From Cytophagales bacterium (lineage in GTDB: Bacteria > Bacteroidota > Bacteroidia > Cytophagales > Cytophagaceae), in the NCBI GenBank assembly GCA_025360235.1, contig JANYCO010000204.1:1-12581 (forward strand): DNA of 12,581 nt, in the 5' to 3' direction. The translations under genes were made by a program, and so were the position numbers. Positions within the stretch are counted from its first letter, which is position 1, and each line of letters begins with the position of its first letter. Of this stretch, positions 1-8,522 are shown piece after piece. The notes under the pieces were generated by a model, which ran no database searches, was not told where the DNA came from, and saw only the letters and a program-made list of their open reading frames with translations.

Positions 1-821
1 TCGAGATCGCCGTCGTTGTCATAATCTCCGAATGTAGGGAAGGAACCTGTAAATCCCAAGTTGACAAGGGTATGCATGCCTCCTGTGTTTTTATAAATTC
101 CCAACTGATTTTGTCCGGAGTAAGGATTGTATCCTGTGAACAATACGTCCAGGTCTCCGTCGTTGTCGTAGTCACCCCAGGAAGCAGCAGCGAGATAAAG
201 ACTTGTTCCCGGAATGCCTGTCGGCAAAATAGGTAATCCTGAATTGGTCTGGGAAAAACTCCCGTTGTTGTTATTATAAATTATCATCTGGTAACTACTG
301 CTGTTTCTTCCGACTTGCAACAAATCAAGGTCTCCGTCATTATCATAATCACCCCATCGTGTGGTAGCGTAATAATCGTACAGACCTACAAGTGGTGCAT
401 TAATATCCGTAAAATTTCCGTTGGTGTTTTGATAAATTTTTGAAATTGAATGTCCATTTCCTGTATAGCCTGAAAAAGCAAGATCAAGGTCACCATCGTT
501 GTCGTAGTCGCCCCAGGCTGCTGCTGTCAGAAATGAACCGGTAATGTTGGCTTGAATGTCAGTGAAACTACCTTTATCATTTCTGTAAATCTTAGCGTAA
601 TATAAATTAGCATTTGCTCCTCCTATAAAAACATCGAGGTCACCGTCGTTATCGTAATCGCCCCATATGGCGTCGCCCTGGGCTATTGGAAGAAAGCCGG
701 CATTGATGTCTGTGAAGGTTCCGTTTTTATTATTTTTTAAGACCTGAGCATTCATAACGTATGTGGAAGAATAACCGGTGATGAGAAGATCCAGGCTTCC
801 ATCGTTGTCGTAATCGCCCCA
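1..821 (-). repeat. Six FG-GAP/VCBS repeats (W/F-G-D-Y-D-N-D-G-x-L-D) in the metallopeptidase
   Basis: Six copies of the motif WGDYDNDGDLD (one WGDYDNDGSLD, one FGDYDNDGDLD) lie at about 789-821, 633-665, 483-515, 324-356, 147-179 and 1-32, read on the minus strand. They are spaced 147-177 nt (49-59 residues) apart. The D-x-D-x-D-G core is the calcium-binding loop typical of FG-GAP/VCBS repeats, which usually build a seven-bladed beta-propeller used for binding or adhesion. The sixth copy touches the window edge, so the propeller probably continues outside. The DNA of the motif is also well conserved between copies. Confidence 0.9.
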
Positions 822-3536
822 ATCCATTGAGCTTCCCCAGGTGAGTAGCTGCGGTATGCCAGTATTCGGCAAGGCAGTAAAAGGAATATAACCTAATGTA
901 TCAATGGCAATGTTACTGTAACTGGAATAAAAAGTATCCGGCGCTATTACCATCATCGCACGGATGCGATAGTAATAGACGGCATTTGTAGCCAAATTAA
1001 TATCTGCATAAGAAGTACTATTGGCAGCTAATGCAGCAATTTGAGTATACGTTTTACCAAAATCTATTGAACGCTCTACCATGTAATTGGTTTCGTTGCT
1101 GGCATTGTCGTTCCATGAAAGAGAGCTTTGTGTGGCTGAGGTCGCCGTCGCGGTCAGTTGTGTAGGCAATGCTGGCAGCGTTATGCAACCTATTTTTGCT
1201 ACCCATCCCGGGAAATTAGAGGTAGCGTCTGAGACAAAACGGAAAGTAAGTTGTCCGGTAGTATTGGTAGCAGAAGCATAGATTATTTTTTTAAGCGCCA
1301 AATTTCTATTCTTAGGAACCATTGATCCGTTGAACAAGCCGATCAATGGAGCGGATATATTCGCACCGTCATAGATATAAAGCTTGTCGGACGAATATTT
1401 GTTGTCTGTTTCAAAAGAAGAAAACCTCACCGTGAGGCTTGCTCCGGCGGTAGAAGGAGTAAATGTAGATACTAGTGTCTCACTATTGCTGTAATAATTA
1501 AGTCCTCCATCATCCATAAAGAGTGCATCACACGTGGTCTGCGGAGTATTGCTCATAGTAATAACAGGAATGGTACCCAATAATACACTTGCTTCATTGC
1601 TGTAAGGCGAAAGCAATGGCGTACTCATGGCCCGCACCCTGTAGTAGAAAACCACATTGGTAGTACCTGTATTATCAATGTAGGTAGTTGTTCCGGAGGC
1701 AATGGTATCAATCGCTACATAATTAATATTGGGAGTGGTAGATCGTTCGATCCTATAGTTAGAGACCGGGTTGTTAGTATCGCTCCAGTTGAGTAATACA
1801 GAGGTAGAAGAAATTGCCGAAGCAGTTAGATTGGTAGGCTCAATCATAGGATCGTCGTAAAGTCCTACGGCGTACCAGGCATTTTTTACCTGCAGTACTT
1901 CATTGGAGGCAGCGCCATATAGATCAATGGCTGCCTGGATAGTAGCGTTTCTGGCATCAGGATATTCGGCCGTAGGTGTCAAATAAAATCTTGCCTGATA
2001 AGAAATGTTAGCGGCCTTATCCATCGTGATGCCTGATACAGAATAATTGTTTCCATTGTCGTTGGTACCGCTTCCGCCTACTGAAAGAAGATAAAAATAG
2101 AAATTGAGCACACCGCTGTTGGTATGTACTCCTCCATTGTCGCCGTAACCATTGTACCAATACGTTCCCATGTAAGTATCCGGTTGGTATCTTGCATTGG
2201 GATTGCTCATTGAACGAATATAGTTTCCGGGAGGACAAACATCTTCTCCCAGAAGCCATGTTTGTTTAGTGGGATCGGCATAGTATTCTACACAGGCACC
2301 CCAGATATCGCTGAAGCCTTCGTTGAGCGCTCCGGATTCAAACGAATAAACCAGTCCTGTCGTATATTGCGTAATGCCATGGCCGATTTCATGACCACAG
2401 ATATCAAGGCTTGTAAAAGGATTAGTCGTTCCTCCGTAAAACATTTCACTTCCCGACCAGAAAGCATTCTCTGTATTGCTCGCCGCTCCATAATGCATAT
2501 ACCCTATCAGTTGTGATCCGAGTCCATCGTAACTGTCACGATTATGTTTATTTTTCCAGTAGTCATAAGTCATCATCCCGCCCCAGTGGGCATCCAGGGC
2601 GCCATCGTCTGAAGCGGCATCATGGTATTCCACCGCGCTCCAGTTATCGTCGTTGTCAATGAAGTCAGAAATATTATTATTTATATCCAGGTTATAGGTT
2701 ACGATACCTCCTCCACGGGTATTATCATGCAGATAATAAGAGCTTCCTATTTGTTCTGTATTGATGGTTCTGGTGCCGCTATAGCGGGTAGCAGCTGTAC
2801 CAGTGGTGTTGGCATGTTTGAGAATCTCATCCTGCATCACAATACTTCCATCGTTGGCATCTACATAAAACCAGGTTCTGCTGATAGGATCTAAAGCATA
2901 AATTTCCATCTTGTACGCCAGAGTATAACTACCATTACGATTGTTCCCAGGAGCACTGATTTTGCAAATTACTAATTCTACTTTCGGATAATAAGTGGCA
3001 TTCGGATCAGAAGTCGTTTTCTTTAATCTTGCTTCTGAGGAAGAATCTTCCCATTTATATTTTTTTGCGTGAACAATATCCAATGCTTTCTGTAAAGCTT
3101 CTTCTTTCGTCAAACTGGCGCTGGTGTTGAGGGCAGGAATATCAGGATAATTACCATTAACAGAGATCAATCTTCCTCCTTTGGAATGTGCTGTTACAAT
3201 GGCATGTTCTACTTTTATGCCTTTGTAATAGTGCTGAAAACGCTGATGGGAATTACCTTCTCCATCTGTCTCTATAGATACCGCCTTCAGTTGTTCGTCA
3301 CTGCCTTTGTTAAATTTTTTCCGGACAAGGTTTATAGCCTCTTCGCTACTATGATATTCCTTTTCAATATACTGAATAAAAAAAGAAGTACTTTTTTGCA
3401 CTTTTGTACTCGAAGTTGTTTGGGCCTGTAGAATAAGCGGAATACATACTACGATGAAAATAAAAATACTTACTGCAAATTTTAACACTTTTCGTGCTTT
3501 TAAAATTTCAGACCATTGTTCCGTAATTATTCTCAT
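1..3536 (-). CDS. Secreted M4 (thermolysin-like) metallopeptidase with Fn3-CUB-Fn3 and FG-GAP repeats (C-terminus beyond window)
   Basis: Zinc endopeptidase of the thermolysin family, predicted to be exported. 1178 residues are visible and the frame is still open at base 1. Residues 20-38 form a hydrophobic signal segment ending in LQA, after a basic, rather long N-terminus. An FTP/PepSY-type propeptide follows (YYKGIKVEHA at 103-112). The M4 catalytic domain covers about 246-560. HEIGH at 382-386 and NEGFSD with Glu406 give the two zinc His and third zinc ligand; the 24-residue spacing equals that of thermolysin. The substrate-cleft motif AFWSGSEMFYGG precedes HEIGH, and GGVHTNSG carries the catalytic His471. 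Next come an Fn3-like domain (about 566-650), a CUB-like domain (about 667-784, Cys669 and Cys784 at its edges), a second Fn3-like domain and Asp-rich FG-GAP repeats. Key motifs all fall in the frame of the ATG at 3536. A GTG at codon 17 is possible but would remove the n-region. A T9SS sorting domain is expected, but not seen, beyond the edge. Confidence 0.95.
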   Translation of the reverse strand, partial: MRIITEQWSEILKARKVLKFAVSIFIFIVVCIPLILQAQTTSSTKVQKSTSFFIQYIEKEYHSSEEAINLVRKKFNKGSDEQLKAVSIETDGEGNSHQRFQHYYKGIKVEHAIVTAHSKGGRLISVNGNYPDIPALNTSASLTKEEALQKALDIVHAKKYKWEDSSSEARLKKTTSDPNATYYPKVELVICKISAPGNNRNGSYTLAYKMEIYALDPISRTWFYVDANDGSIVMQDEILKHANTTGTAATRYSGTRTINTEQIGSSYYLHDNTRGGGIVTYNLDINNNISDFIDNDDNWSAVEYHDAASDDGALDAHWGGMMTYDYWKNKHNRDSYDGLGSQLIGYMHYGAASNTENAFWSGSEMFYGGTTNPFTSLDICGHEIGHGITQYTTGLVYSFESGALNEGFSDIWGACVEYYADPTKQTWLLGEDVCPPGNYIRSMSNPNARYQPDTYMGTYWYNGYGDNGGVHTNSGVLNFYFYLLSVGGSGTNDNGNNYSVSGITMDKAANISYQARFYLTPTAEYPDARNATIQAAIDLYGAASNEVLQVKNAWYAVGLYDDPMIEPTNLTASAISSTSVLLNWSDTNNPVSNYRIERSTTPNINYVAIDTIASGTTTYIDNTGTTNVVFYYRVRAMSTPLLSPYSNEASVLLGTIPVITMSNTPQTTCDALFMDDGGLNYYSNSETLVSTFTPSTAGASLTVRFSSFETDNKYSSDKLYIYDGANISAPLIGLFNGSMVPKNRNLALKKIIYASATNTTGQLTFRFVSDATSNFPGWVAKIGCITLPALPTQLTATATSATQSSLSWNDNASNETNYMVERSIDFGKTYTQIAALAANSTSYADINLATNAVYYYRIRAMMVIAPDTFYSSYSNIAIDTLGYIPFTALPNTGIPQLLTWGSSMDWGDYDNDGSLDLLITGYSSTYVMNAQVLKNNKNGTFTDINAGFLPIAQGDAIWGDYDNDGDLDVFIGGANANLYYAKIYRNDKGSFTDIQANITGSFLTAAAWGDYDNDGDLDLAFSGYTGNGHSISKIYQNTNGNFTDINAPLVGLYDYYATTRWGDYDNDGDLDLLQVGRNSSSYQMIIYNNNNGSFSQTNSGLPILPTGIPGTSLYLAAASWGDYDNDGDLDVLFTGYNPYSGQNQLGIYKNTGGMHTLVNLGFTGSFPTFGDYDNDGDL

Positions 3537-3796
3537 AAGCGTATTTTATTAAATTAACTATTGTTCTAGCACTATAACTCTGGAAAGTAAACAAAGTATT
3601 GAAATTAAAGCAGCTCTAGTTTTGATGTTATTAGAGAAACTTATAGTTCTTTTGCTAATATGGCACTAGAAACATGCTGTTGGAGATAAGCTCCAATTGT
3701 ACTTCTAAACATTTTATATTTTTTTAAATTTCAGAAAACCCATTCGTAATTATTTTTATAAACATTTTTTAAGTCAGTCGGTTTAATAAAATCACT
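3537..3796. other. Intergenic region between beta-helix gene and metallopeptidase gene
   Basis: 260 AT-rich nucleotides with no convincing reading frame. They hold the shared upstream block (3566-3606) and one short perfect inverted repeat, TTGGAG and CTCCAA around a 5-nt loop at 3680-3696. On the minus strand this hairpin is not followed by a T-run, so it is not a standard terminator of the upstream gene. No purine-rich ribosome binding site precedes the ATG at 3536, which is normal in Bacteroidota. Confidence 0.5.
3566..3606 (-). promoter_or_regulatory. Candidate promoter/operator of the metallopeptidase gene, shared with the beta-helix gene
   Basis: On the minus strand the block at 3606-3583 begins AATTTCAATACTTTG and ends TTTACTTTC. 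It matches the block at 8352-8329 upstream of the beta-helix gene at 22 of 24 positions. In both places CTAG lies exactly 22 nt after the TTTG (here at 3569-3566). The block ends 46 nt before the ATG. TACTTTG partly resembles the Bacteroidota -7 element (TAnnTTTG) but is one base short, and no clear -33 TTTG is spaced correctly, so an alternative sigma factor or a regulator site is as likely as a housekeeping promoter. Confidence 0.45.
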
Positions 3797-6700
3797 TTAC
3801 TGTACCTTAATCAGTTTAATAATTTCATTATGATTGTATAATTTTATTTTAAGGTAATAAATACCTGTTACCTCTTCTTTCAGATCAATTGTAAAATTAT
3901 TCCCTTCTACTTCCTCCATCGGTATTGGCCTGGAGATTCCGTATATATTTACAACTTCCATATTTTCCGGCAAGTCATTCCCCGATATTCTATAAATTCC
4001 ATTAGAAGGATTTGGATAAACATTCCAGGAAGGTGCTGTATTTTCAGACTCTACTGTTTTTATTGATGAATAAGTACTGCTCCCATTATAATCGATTTGT
4101 TTCAGTCGATAATAAAGAGTCTTATTATCTGTTATAGAATCTACAAAGAAATAATTCAACAGGACAGATGAATTGCCAACGGCTTTTACTTTTCCAATTT
4201 CCTGAAAAGAATTTCCGTCTTCACTCCGTTCTATTACAAAATAATCATTGTCTTCTTCGCTTACGGTCGTCCAGGTTAAATTAACTTTTTCATTAAAAGC
4301 ATAAGCATTAAAACTTAATAAATGGACAGGCAAAGAATTCACTAGTGTAACACAAGTAGAAAATTCGGAAGTATTGTTTGTAGAAGAAGTTTCAGTAGTT
4401 ACTATACAATTCGGAAGTGTGAGTGTACCAACATATGCCCAGTTGCCCAAAGCATCTGACGTTACTGTAGCGATGTATAGTTGACCCTGGTTGCAGGCTC
4501 CGTAAAATAATTCTACAGAACCATTGGGAGCAGACGTTCCGTTGGCTCCATTATTATCACCATAAAGCACAACAGGTTTTGACTCTCCATTATTTCCCTG
4601 CACACCTGTTGAATAGTTTAAATTAATTCCTTTCCCTGTATTACAATAAATGCTGTTTTGACGAATCGCATTTGTAATGGAAGTAGATCCGTTTATTTCC
4701 ACACCATCGTCTCCATTGTAAGCAATGGTATTAGCCGCTCCGGCAATAGTACCTCCTACGGTATTACTATAAGAGCCACTTCCAAGTAGTATACCATTAA
4801 CAGTATTTCCTAGCGCTGTTGTACCGCTTATATCAGTGCCGATGTTATTTCCCTGAATAGTATTATTATGGGCAGCACTGGCATTTATACCGTTGTTGTT
4901 TCCGGAAATAATATTTCTGGCTCCACTTGCTGTGCCACCTATAGTGATATTGGATGCAGAAGAAAGTTGAATACCCGTGCCGTTAGCAATAGCAGCAGTA
5001 CCGGTATAGTCTGTTCCAATAAGATTTCCCAATACAAAATTACCGGAAGATCCAAAAAATTCCACTCCGTATCCTCCATTACCAGAAATAAGGTTACCGG
5101 CGCCTGGGGCAAGTCCTCCGAGTGTTTCATTGTTGGATCCCCAACTGAGTCCGATAGCATTGCTCAGAGCAGCTGTGCCTGTTGCATTCGTGCCAATATA
5201 ATTTCCTTGTATCGTAAAACCTGTTCCGCCTACTAGTATCCCATAACTGGAACACCCGGCAACAACGTTTCGGTCGGTAGCGTTTGTGCCTCCTATAATC
5301 GTACCCGTACCGACATCTGAAATACCAGTAGCACAGCCAAGCACAGCCGTTCCTGCTGCATTAATTCCTACAAAATTTCCACGGAAATTGGTACCTGTTG
5401 AACCACCTGTAATACTTACGATTGTACTTGTGCCTACTTTTCCGACGAGAACATTTTGCTGAGCAGTACTGCCGCCAATCAATGTTGAATTGGAAGAAGT
5501 AACAGTTATAGCAGTGGCAGTATTGAAAAGATTAACCGAGCCAGTTACATCGGTGCCAATGTAATTTTGCTGAATTGAATTTCCGTTTGAACTACCTATA
5601 ATATTAATACCGCTGCCGCCGTTTCCGGAAATAATATTGCGTTCGTTTACAGTCAATCCTCCAATGGCATTATTATTTGAGGTAGCTTGTATAAAAACAC
5701 CATTCCCACCATTGGCCATGGCGGCTGTTCCTGTGAAATTAGTTCCGATATAATTTCCGACGACAATATTGTTATTGGCACTAGTAGTGAGATTCACTCC
5801 GCTGCCGTTTCCGGAAATAATATTGCGTTCTCCTGCGGTACTTCCACCGATAGTATTGGCGGTAGAAGTTTGAATGAAAATGCCGTTCACATTGGTTAAA
5901 GCGGCACTGCCGCTAACATTCAGACCAATATTATTTCCTGTAATACTGGTAAGCGTAGTATTGTTAATCAGCGTAATTCCATTGCCGCCATTTCCTGATA
6001 TAAGATTTTGTTCCAACGCGGTAGTACCACCTACTACAGTAGAAGCGGAATTTTCAATTCGTATACCGTCTACAAAATTTTTCTTGACAATAGTTCCGGT
6101 AAGATCTGTTCCGATATAATTTCCACGAATAAAATTTCCATTAGCATTCAAAACATATATTCCATGATTCAGATTAAAAGAAATAACATTTCGTTCTCCG
6201 GTAAGTGAGCCTCCAATAAGATTGGCCGTAGAGCCTGCCTGTATAAGTATTCCATTGACTCCGTTAATACTGCCTGTGACACCGGTTGGATCTAAACCGA
6301 TATAATTTCCTTTGATACTGTTGTTGGAAGAAGTGGTAGTAATGTTGATTCCGTTAGCGGAGTTTCCTGAAATAGTATTTCGTTCTCCTGCCGTACTGCC
6401 ACCGATAAGATTGGAAGAAGAAGATTGTATAAGAACACCGGAAGGATTATTTCCAATGGTGGCGGTACCAAGAGCATTCATTCCAATATAATTTCCAGAA
6501 ACCGTGATGCCGGAAGAAGACAAAAGAGTCATTCCGCCGCCCTTATTCCCTGAAACAATATTTCGCTCTGCAGCAGTAGTACCTCCTATTGTAATTGCAG
6601 TAGAAGATTCGATCAGTATTCCTGCCTGAAAATTTTTAATAGCAGCGGCTCCTGCCTGGTTTATACCGATATAGTTTCCTTTGACAAAATTTGCGGTAGT

Positions 6701-8245
6701 GTTCAGAATATAAATTCCATTGTTCAGATTTCCTGAAATAACATTTCTATCGGCGACAGTAATCCCTCCAATCAGATTACCTGTAGAATTACTTTGAACG
6801 ATAATGCCATTCAAAGTATTGCCTAGAGTGGTAGCACCTGTAGCGATAAGTCCGATATAATTACCATTGATGGTATCGTTGTTTGAACTGTTCATCAGGG
6901 TAATTCCATTCCCTCCGTTTCCTGAAATCACATTTCGATCGGTAGCGCCAATGCCTCCAATAACAGAAGCCGTAGACGTTTCTATACGTACACCATCTAA
7001 TGTATTTGCCATTGCAGCTGTTCCTGCGCTGGTCAAACCAATCAAATTTCCACGTATGTAATTTTTAGTCGTATTAAAAAAATAAACTCCGTGCATTGTA
7101 TTTCCTGAAATCACATTGCCTTCGCCTGCTATGGAGCCGCCTACTACATTAGCAGTTGCGCCAGGTTGCATAAATACTCCGTTGAAGCTGTTGGCAATGC
7201 CTGAAGTACCTCCTGCATTTAAGCCGATGTAATTGCCATAGATATTATTGTTAGTGGAAGTCCCCATAATGTTTACACCATTTTGGTCATTTCCTGAAAT
7301 AATATTTCGTGGCCCTGCAAAATTGCCTCCAATGTCATTTGTAGAAGAAGATTGGATTCGGATACCATCCATTGAATTGCCCAGATCTCTGTTTCCACTA
7401 AAGTCGGTTCCAATATAAGCGGCACCTACTTTAGTGCCTGTGCAATTGTTTAAAATATAAATACCATGATTCAGATTTCCAGAAATTAAATTTTTGTCGC
7501 CTGCTACAGTACCGCCTATAAATGTATTGGTACAAGAATTTTGTACTATTATTCCACTCAGGCTATTTCCCAAAGCCACACTGCCGTTAGCGGCGACACC
7601 GATATAATTTCCTATGATTAAATTCGCATCACAGTTAGTAGTAATATTAATTCCATAAGCATCGTTTCCCGAAATAAGATTTCTGTCGGTAATAACGGTA
7701 TTTCCAATAGTATTGGAGGACGAAGATTGAATCATAATACCGTTTAACGTATTACCCATATCAAGGGTTCCGGCGGCATTCGTACCGATATAGTTACCGG
7801 TAATAGTATTATTGCCATTGGTATTAATTAAAATTCCATTTCCGGAAAAAGAATAAATCACTAATCCTTTTATGGTACAACCACCGACTGTAACTGTCAA
7901 ACCGTCTACTCCGGCACCAGCGCCGGCGCCGTTCAATTCTATAATAGGAGTTGCGACCCAACCCGCCTGAGAATCTCCATCGATAGTTACAAAATCAGTA
8001 ATTGTAGGAAGTGATGAAAGCAGAGGAATGATATAGGGCCCTGCGGGGATAGCGAAGTTGATAAGGTCTGTACCTACTGTTGCATTTGCATTGATAATCG
8101 CTTGTCTCAAAGAACCGGCTCCTGCATCATTTGTATTGATAACAGTGAAAGTTGCAGCATTACTTTTTATTGAAAGACAAATTAATACATATACAGGAAA
8201 CAGGCAGACTATACTTTTGAAACGATGATGTGGTTTGAAATTCAT
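3797..8245 (-). CDS. Giant secreted right-handed beta-helix repeat protein with T9SS type A sorting domain
   Basis: A 1482-residue exported protein. Residues 1-30 are a signal peptide ending KSNA. The mature start, ATFTVINTNDAGAGSLRQAI (31-50), is the N-terminal cap (SLRQAI/CSLREAI type) common on bacterial beta-helix proteins. Residues 150 to about 1192 contain 17 copies of a 61-62-residue unit, consensus GNYIGtnatGtaalgN then NGIxIQsSxxNxIGG then ERNxISGN. Each unit equals three PbH1-like coils of about 21 residues. Residues of about 1200-1300 match the region often found after such helices (KPVVLYGDNN, VELFYG). PVHLLSFNAY (about 1306) opens the Fn3-like segment that usually precedes a T9SS tail. 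NVYPNPSNG (from 1408) to the C-terminal IKLIKVQ is a type A sorting domain. Export through Sec and then T9SS to the surface or medium is therefore likely. No catalytic residues could be identified. Adhesion, polysaccharide binding or a lyase-like role are all possible. The ATG at 8245 directly precedes the signal peptide. Confidence 0.95.
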   Translation of the reverse strand: MNFKPHHRFKSIVCLFPVYVLICLSIKSNAATFTVINTNDAGAGSLRQAIINANATVGTDLINFAIPAGPYIIPLLSSLPTITDFVTIDGDSQAGWVATPIIELNGAGAGAGVDGLTVTVGGCTIKGLVIYSFSGNGILINTNGNNTITGNYIGTNAAGTLDMGNTLNGIMIQSSSSNTIGNTVITDRNLISGNDAYGINITTNCDANLIIGNYIGVAANGSVALGNSLSGIIVQNSCTNTFIGGTVAGDKNLISGNLNHGIYILNNCTGTKVGAAYIGTDFSGNRDLGNSMDGIRIQSSSTNDIGGNFAGPRNIISGNDQNGVNIMGTSTNNNIYGNYIGLNAGGTSGIANSFNGVFMQPGATANVVGGSIAGEGNVISGNTMHGVYFFNTTKNYIRGNLIGLTSAGTAAMANTLDGVRIETSTASVIGGIGATDRNVISGNGGNGITLMNSSNNDTINGNYIGLIATGATTLGNTLNGIIVQSNSTGNLIGGITVADRNVISGNLNNGIYILNTTANFVKGNYIGINQAGAAAIKNFQAGILIESSTAITIGGTTAAERNIVSGNKGGGMTLLSSSGITVSGNYIGMNALGTATIGNNPSGVLIQSSSSNLIGGSTAGERNTISGNSANGINITTTSSNNSIKGNYIGLDPTGVTGSINGVNGILIQAGSTANLIGGSLTGERNVISFNLNHGIYVLNANGNFIRGNYIGTDLTGTIVKKNFVDGIRIENSASTVVGGTTALEQNLISGNGGNGITLINNTTLTSITGNNIGLNVSGSAALTNVNGIFIQTSTANTIGGSTAGERNIISGNGSGVNLTTSANNNIVVGNYIGTNFTGTAAMANGGNGVFIQATSNNNAIGGLTVNERNIISGNGGSGINIIGSSNGNSIQQNYIGTDVTGSVNLFNTATAITVTSSNSTLIGGSTAQQNVLVGKVGTSTIVSITGGSTGTNFRGNFVGINAAGTAVLGCATGISDVGTGTIIGGTNATDRNVVAGCSSYGILVGGTGFTIQGNYIGTNATGTAALSNAIGLSWGSNNETLGGLAPGAGNLISGNGGYGVEFFGSSGNFVLGNLIGTDYTGTAAIANGTGIQLSSASNITIGGTASGARNIISGNNNGINASAAHNNTIQGNNIGTDISGTTALGNTVNGILLGSGSYSNTVGGTIAGAANTIAYNGDDGVEINGSTSITNAIRQNSIYCNTGKGINLNYSTGVQGNNGESKPVVLYGDNNGANGTSAPNGSVELFYGACNQGQLYIATVTSDALGNWAYVGTLTLPNCIVTTETSSTNNTSEFSTCVTLVNSLPVHLLSFNAYAFNEKVNLTWTTVSEEDNDYFVIERSEDGNSFQEIGKVKAVGNSSVLLNYFFVDSITDNKTLYYRLKQIDYNGSSTYSSIKTVESENTAPSWNVYPNPSNGIYRISGNDLPENMEVVNIYGISRPIPMEEVEGNNFTIDLKEEVTGIYYLKIKLYNHNEIIKLIKVQ
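4670..7798 (-). repeat. 17 tandem protein repeats (GNYIG units, about 184 nt each) in the beta-helix gene
   Basis: The GNYIG motif (variants GNLIG, GNNIG, AAYIG, QNYIG, GNFVG) recurs 17 times between residues 150 and 1136, with a mean spacing of 61.4 residues. Copies 1-12 are the most regular. Copies 13-17 have shorter, more varied loops. The units are diverged at the DNA level, but short exact matches persist, for example a 27-nt identity between 5618-5644 and 5804-5830, exactly 186 nt (62 codons) apart. The spacing keeps frame, so unequal crossing-over would add or remove whole coils. Confidence 0.93.
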
Positions 8246-8311
8246 TTTGTTAGTTTTGTTTAGTCTTTTGATTTAACACTATCAGTGAAGGCATTTATGT
8301 TTGACACCTTG

Positions 8312-8352
8312 CTAGGAAGTTTAATAATGAAAGTAAACAAAGCGTTGAAATT
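8312..8352 (-). promoter_or_regulatory. Candidate promoter/operator of the beta-helix gene, shared with the metallopeptidase gene
   Basis: The minus-strand block at 8352-8329 begins AATTTCAACGCTTTG and ends TTTACTTTC. It differs from the block upstream of the metallopeptidase only at two adjacent bases (CG for TA). CTAG again follows the TTTG after 22 nt (8315-8312), although the sequence between is not conserved. The block ends 83 nt before the ATG at 8245, leaving a longer leader than in the other gene. It could be a promoter for an alternative sigma factor or an operator; the sequence does not decide. Confidence 0.45.
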
Positions 8353-8450
8353 TGATTAAACCAGGCTTGATACTATCAGAATCGGCCGGATTATGGGTAA
8401 CAAATAGTAGAGATTTATTCATTCCGTTAGAGTTGCTTGAATAAAGGAGA

Positions 8451-8467
8451 ATGAGTTGTACACTCAT
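8451..8467 (-). terminator. Possible hairpin terminator downstream of the response regulator
   Basis: Perfect 6-bp inverted repeat ATGAGT and ACTCAT around a 5-nt loop. On the minus strand it is followed by TCTCCTTTATTC, a pyrimidine-rich but imperfect T-tract. It lies 175 nt past the regulator stop and upstream of the candidate beta-helix promoter, a reasonable position for separating the two units. It is short and weak, so confidence is low. Confidence 0.25.
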
Positions 8468-8522
8468 CCCTCTTCATGGTTTCCCAGGGTTTATTCGTAT
8501 ATGAAATTAATGAATTACTTTT

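Noticed and set aside
2017..2491. Short minus-strand frames inside the metallopeptidase, suggesting a broken gene
   Set aside because: They are in other frames. The zinc motif (2393), Glu406 codon (2321), catalytic His codon (2126), CUB Cys codons (1532, 1187) and the FG-GAP motif at 635 all share the frame of the ATG at 3536, so there is no sign of a frameshift.
3486..3488. GTG at codon 17 as the true start of the metallopeptidase
   Set aside because: Starting there would leave almost no positively charged n-region, and no ribosome binding site favours it. The ATG at 3536 fits the signal peptide and the promoter distance.
3566..3606. Reading the shared 24-nt block as a LytTR site for the neighbouring regulator
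   Set aside because: It contains AAAGTA twice, but 9 nt apart and only in one of the two genes. It lacks the 20-nt period of direct repeats seen upstream of the kinase, so a link to this regulator is not supported by the sequence.
3680..3696. TTGGAG/CTCCAA hairpin as a terminator of the beta-helix gene
   Set aside because: On the minus strand it is followed by a mixed sequence (CAGCATG), not a T-run, and the stem is only 6 bp. It is noted in the intergenic entry only.
4868..5236. Open frames on the plus strand through the beta-helix gene (also 5687-5899, 5874-6119, 6867-7061)
   Set aside because: They are antisense mirrors of the repeat array, low in complexity and Ser/Ile/Pro-rich. The minus-strand frame is long, continuous and has clear domain content.
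7428..7650. Cysteines in the first two beta-helix units (residues 205, 238, 268) as a stacked Cys ladder or metal site
   Set aside because: They do not fall on equivalent positions of successive coils (spacing 33 and 30 against about 21 per coil), and the later units lack them.
4670..7798. Regularly spaced repeats resembling a CRISPR array or satellite DNA
   Set aside because: The 184-186-nt period is a whole number of codons, the units are diverged, and the conserved positions match a beta-helix protein consensus, so the repeat is at the protein level.
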